Part shown: positions 61,339 to 64,000 of the stretch, one piece after another
How positions within the stretch are numbered: the first letter of the stretch is position 1
Layout of the letters: every line of letters begins with the position of its first letter
From: Dactylosporangium aurantiacum
GTDB taxonomy: Bacteria > Actinomycetota > Actinomycetes > Mycobacteriales > Micromonosporaceae
DNA length: 64,000 nucleotides
Assembly (NCBI RefSeq): GCF_000716715.1
Contig: NZ_JNYJ01000002.1
Coordinates: 62,001 to 126,000, forward strand
Direction of reading: 5' to 3'
Made by a program: the position numbers and the translations under genes
Notes under the pieces: generated by a model
Databases searched by the model: none
Told to the model about the DNA's origin: nothing
The model's input: the letters and a program-made list of their open reading frames with translations, nothing else

Positions 61339-61373
61339 CCCCGGCGGCGGCGACCGGTGGGTCCGCCGCGGGG
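61339..61373 (+). terminator. Likely terminator after the resistance gene
   Basis: CCCCGGCGGCGG pairs with CCGCCGCGGGG (one bulge) directly after the stop codon and is followed by TT. It separates the resistance gene from the SARP gene; 61374-61486 has no gene. Confidence 0.5.
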
Positions 61374-61486
61374 TTGAGCCGTCGTGGGCCGTCCGGTACA
61401 CGACGCTGCACCCCGCGGCCCACCGGCACTGTGGCTTGCGTAGCCCTCCCTTATGCTGTGCGTTATCGGCTGGGCACAATATCCGC

Positions 61487-62263
61487 ATGATTTTTCGGGT
61501 GCTTGGGCCATTGGAAGTCATCATCAACGGTCAATTTGAGACACCGACCGCGCACAAAGTCAGATGGACTCTCGGACTGTTCCTGCTCCGCGCGAATCAG
61601 GTGGTTGACCGCGCCGCGATCATCGATGAGCTGTGGGGTGAGAATCCGCCGCGAAGCGCGGTGACAACGGCACAGACCTACGTTTACCAGCTTCGCAAGA
61701 AGTTCCACCGGCATTTTCGAGATCTCGGCTCGGGCGAGCTGATCGAGACCCGCCCGCCCGGCTATGTGCTGCGCGTCGACACCGACGAGATCGACGCCTT
61801 CCGGTTCGAGAAGCTCAGCGACGAGGGTCAGGCGCTGCTCGCCGCCGGCCACGCCGAGCAGGCGGCGCGGCGGCTGCGGGAGGCGTTGAGCCTGTGGCGC
61901 GGGCCGGTGCTCGCCGACGTGCCGGGCGGCCCGGTGCTGACCCCGCACCTGACCCACCTGACCGAGGCCCGCACCCGGGCGCTGCGGCTGCGGATCCTCG
62001 CCGACGCCCAGCTCGGCAACCACCGGGCGCTCATCCCGGAGCTGCGCTCGGCAGCCCAGGAGAACCCGCTCGACGAGTGGATCCACGAGCAGCTGATGAT
62101 CGCGCTGCACGAGGCGGGCCGGCGCGCCGACGCGCTGGACACGTACCGCGGGCTGCAGCGCACCCTCGACGAGGAGCTCGGCATCCAGCCCTCGATCACC
62201 CTGCGGGAGCTGCAGCGTGACGTGCTCGTCGGCAACGTGCGGCGGCACGCCCGCCTCGCCTGA
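61487..62263 (+). CDS. SARP-family pathway activator
   Basis: 258 aa, the short DnrI/ActII-ORF4 type. An N-terminal winged helix (FRVLGPLEVIINGQ, HKVRWTLGLFLLRANQVVDRAAIIDELWGENPP, QTYVYQLRKKF, TRPPGYVLRV) and a bacterial transcriptional activation domain (RFEKLSDEGQALLAAG, LDTYRGLQRTLDEELGIQPS). It binds direct repeats with 11-bp period near -10 elements, exactly the pattern found upstream of the cluster's operons. ATG at 61487 is chosen since homology starts there; a TTG at 61436 is less likely. Confidence 0.95.
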   Translation: MIFRVLGPLEVIINGQFETPTAHKVRWTLGLFLLRANQVVDRAAIIDELWGENPPRSAVTTAQTYVYQLRKKFHRHFRDLGSGELIETRPPGYVLRVDTDEIDAFRFEKLSDEGQALLAAGHAEQAARRLREALSLWRGPVLADVPGGPVLTPHLTHLTEARTRALRLRILADAQLGNHRALIPELRSAAQENPLDEWIHEQLMIALHEAGRRADALDTYRGLQRTLDEELGIQPSITLRELQRDVLVGNVRRHARLA

Positions 62264-62289
62264 GCCGCGGCGCGGCGCGGGCGCCGTGG

Positions 62290-62318
62290 TCGACCGCCGC
62301 TGGACAGCCCGTCGACCG
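62290..62318 (+). promoter_or_regulatory. SARP-type repeats upstream of the sugar O-methyltransferase gene
   Basis: TCGACCG, TGGACAG and TCGACCG start at 62290, 62301 and 62312, about 70 bp before the ATG at 62387, in a 123-bp spacer. Confidence 0.65.
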
Positions 62319-62386
62319 GCGGGAGCGACAGTGTGCGGCACCGGACCGGCCACGGTCCCGGGCAGCGTGCTGGAAGGGGTTGGCAG

Positions 62387-63313
62387 ATGCAGTCGTCGCT
62401 CGACGGCCCGGCGAAGTACGGGCGCAGCGCCCAGTGGGAACGGATCAACCGCACCCAGATCACCGCCGACGCGGTGAGCACCCTCGCCGGGTTCAAGGCG
62501 AACGAGGTCAACTTCAAGCTCGCCCTGTGGGACCCGCGGGTCAACGGCGTGCGGTACCTCAAGACCCTCATCCACCACCTCGGCATGAACCTGTCGGCGC
62601 AGAACCTGGACCGGCTGCGCCGCACGGCGAACCGCGACGTCGGCGACCCGATCGCGGTGCGCTGCCAGGGCGAGCGCATGTGCCTGGACTACCTGCAGGC
62701 CGTCTTCGAGCTGGACTTCATCGCCGGGCAGCTGCCGCTGGACGGCGCGCGGGTGCTGGAGATCGGCGCCGGCTACGGCCGCACCTGCCACCTGCTGCTG
62801 TCCAACGCCGACATCGAGGCGTACCACATCATCGACCTCGACAACTCCCTCAGCCTGGCCCGGACGTACCTGGGCGCCGTGCTGACCCCCGAGCAGCTGG
62901 CGAAGGTCACGTTCACCCGCATCGACGACGTCGACCGGGTCACCGCGGCGCAGCGGTTCGACCTGTGCCTCAACGTCGACTCGTTCGCCGAGATGGACGC
63001 CGCGACCGTGCACCAGTACCTCGACCTGATCGACCGGACCTGCCGCTACCTGTACGTGTGCAACCCGGTCGGCAAGTACCTCGACAAGAGCCTCGACGGG
63101 CACGCCCAGGGCGAGGAGACCGTCGCGCTCGCGCTGCGGTCGGGGCTGCTGCGCGACGTCATCGACATCCACGACAGCGAGGTCGTGGCGGCCCAGTCGC
63201 ACAAGTTCCTCGCCGCGTACCGGCCCGGCCGCGACTGGCACTGCCTGGCCTCGCAGCGGGCCGTGCCGTGGAGCTTCTACTGGCAGGCCCTGTACGCCCG
63301 GGCGGCGTCGTGA
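62387..63313 (+). CDS. Putative sugar O-methyltransferase
   Basis: 308 aa. SAM motif RVLEIGAGYGRTCHLLL (about residue 123), IIDLDNSLSLARTYL and a C-terminal HCLASQRAVPWSFYWQALYAR fit the family annotated as putative sugar O-methyltransferases. It probably methylates the 4-hydroxyl of the nitro sugar. GGAAGGGG is upstream of ATG. The stop overlaps a ketoreductase gene by GTGA, joining two sugar-tailoring steps. Confidence 0.85.
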   Translation: MQSSLDGPAKYGRSAQWERINRTQITADAVSTLAGFKANEVNFKLALWDPRVNGVRYLKTLIHHLGMNLSAQNLDRLRRTANRDVGDPIAVRCQGERMCLDYLQAVFELDFIAGQLPLDGARVLEIGAGYGRTCHLLLSNADIEAYHIIDLDNSLSLARTYLGAVLTPEQLAKVTFTRIDDVDRVTAAQRFDLCLNVDSFAEMDAATVHQYLDLIDRTCRYLYVCNPVGKYLDKSLDGHAQGEETVALALRSGLLRDVIDIHDSEVVAAQSHKFLAAYRPGRDWHCLASQRAVPWSFYWQALYARAAS

Positions 63314-64000
63314 CCCGGCCGGTCGCGGTCGTGCTCGGCGCGTCCGGGCTCATCGGCACCGCGGTCACCGGGCTGCTCGCCGCCCGGCCGCTGCACCTGC
63401 GCACCGTCGCGCGCAACCCCCAGCCGCCGCCGGCCGGCGCGCGGGCGCGGGTCGAGCCGGTCGCCGCCGACCTCACCGACCCGGCCGCCGTGCGCGCCGC
63501 GGTCGCCGGCGCCGACCTGGTCGTGCACCTCGTCGCGCACCGCGGCGGCTGGCGCGACGCGGAGGGCAACGCGCACGTCAACGTCGGCGTCCTGGACTGC
63601 GTGCTCCGGGCCGCCGGGTCGGCCGGCACCCGGCCCACGGTCGTGTTCACCGGGTCGACGTCGCAGGCCGGGGTACCGGCCCGCCTGCCGATCGACGGCA
63701 CCGAGCCGGACGACCCGCGCACCCCGTACGACCACCAGAAGTGCGCCGCGCAGGGCCTTCTGGCCGCCGCGACCGCCGCCGGCACCGTCCACGGCGTCAC
63801 GCTGCGCCTGCCGACGATCTTCGGCGCACTCGACGGCCCCGGCATGGTGGCCGCGATGTTCCGCCGCGCGTTCGCCGGCGAGCCGCTCACCCTGTGGCAC
63901 GACGTGCTGCGCGACCTGCTGTACGCCACCGACGCCGCCGCGGCCGTCGTCGCCGCCGCCGACCACGCGCCCGCCCTCATCGCCGCGGGCCGTGCTGTCG
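63310..64000 (+). CDS. NDP-hexose 4-ketoreductase (NAD-dependent epimerase family), 3' end outside window
   Basis: 230 residues visible. The Rossmann motif is VVLGASGLIGTAV at residue 6; VVFTGSTSQAG and YDHQK (the YxxxK catalytic pair) follow, then VTLRLPTIFGA. This fits EvaE/TylCIV/KijC2-type reductases that set C4 of deoxysugars. The GTG overlaps the O-methyltransferase TGA. The frame runs open to the last base, so the C-terminus and any further sugar genes lie beyond the window. Confidence 0.85.
   Translation, partial: MTRPVAVVLGASGLIGTAVTGLLAARPLHLRTVARNPQPPPAGARARVEPVAADLTDPAAVRAAVAGADLVVHLVAHRGGWRDAEGNAHVNVGVLDCVLRAAGSAGTRPTVVFTGSTSQAGVPARLPIDGTEPDDPRTPYDHQKCAAQGLLAAATAAGTVHGVTLRLPTIFGALDGPGMVAAMFRRAFAGEPLTLWHDVLRDLLYATDAAAAVVAAADHAPALIAAGRAV

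Noticed and set aside
19876..64000. Anthracycline or angucycline cluster
   Set aside because: Nitrososynthase and aminosugar genes occur with anthracyclines, but the amidotransferase, OxyN-type cyclase, F420 reductase, CtcP-like halogenase and ribosomal protection gene together point to a tetracycline.
1..64000. tRNA, rRNA, insertion sequences, phage attachment sites, replication origin
   Set aside because: No cloverleaf-type, transposase, integrase or DnaA-box pattern was recognised by reading; a covariance-model scan was not possible.

Overview
This is a very GC-rich (about 74%) actinomycete window with densely packed genes, GTGA/ATGA start-stop overlaps and frequent GTG or TTG starts. The gene content fits a Micromonosporaceae-like actinobacterium. 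Dactylosporangium is attractive because its known products match, but that is an inference. I see no rRNA, tRNA, CRISPR array or insertion sequence, and no gene-free stretch longer than 300 bases.

Region 1 (1-18151, all + strand) looks like ordinary chromosome. It holds a high-affinity phosphate transport locus in unusual form: an LPXTG-anchored surface protein (5' end outside the window), pstB, pstC, pstA, a membrane-anchored PstS, a 929-aa anchored exoprotein and a sortase-like protein whose catalytic Cys is Ala. Then come a TerD-HNH fusion, an unknown protein, a P-type cation ATPase, a PPK2 polyphosphate kinase and a GH15 trehalase-like enzyme. A multicopper oxidase (18329-19795) sits at the border.

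Region 2 (19876-64000) is most of a type II polyketide cluster whose combination of genes points to a glycosylated tetracycline. Tetracycline hallmarks are KS-alpha/KS-beta, ACP, an OxyD-type amidotransferase (malonamate starter), malonyl transferase, TcmN-type aromatase, OxyN-type cyclase, OxyH-type ligase, OxyL/OxyS-type monooxygenases, an OxyQ-type aminotransferase and an OxyR-type F420 reductase. A CtcP-type halogenase with a flavin reductase and extra O-methyltransferases suggest a chlorinated, methoxylated aglycone. A sugar set (thymidylyltransferase, 2,3-dehydratase, 3-aminotransferase, 3-C-methyltransferase, epimerase, nitrososynthase, sugar O-methyltransferase, partial 4-ketoreductase, glycosyltransferase) predicts a branched 3-nitro/hydroxylamino-4-O-methyl sugar. 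Together this matches dactylocycline-type antibiotics. Malonyl-CoA supply (fused AccDA, AccB, AccC), ribosomal-protection and efflux resistance, and SARP, LuxR and TetR regulators are included. A ketoreductase and an NDP-glucose 4,6-dehydratase are not in the window and are expected beyond its right edge.

Regulation and structure: most divergent or upstream control regions of the cluster carry heptamers repeated every 11 bp (TCGA-type), the known layout of SARP binding sites, so the SARP at 61487 probably drives the cluster. Every convergent gene pair is closed by a strong hairpin. An 89-bp element occurs four times exactly at stop/start junctions and supplies the next gene's ribosome binding site.
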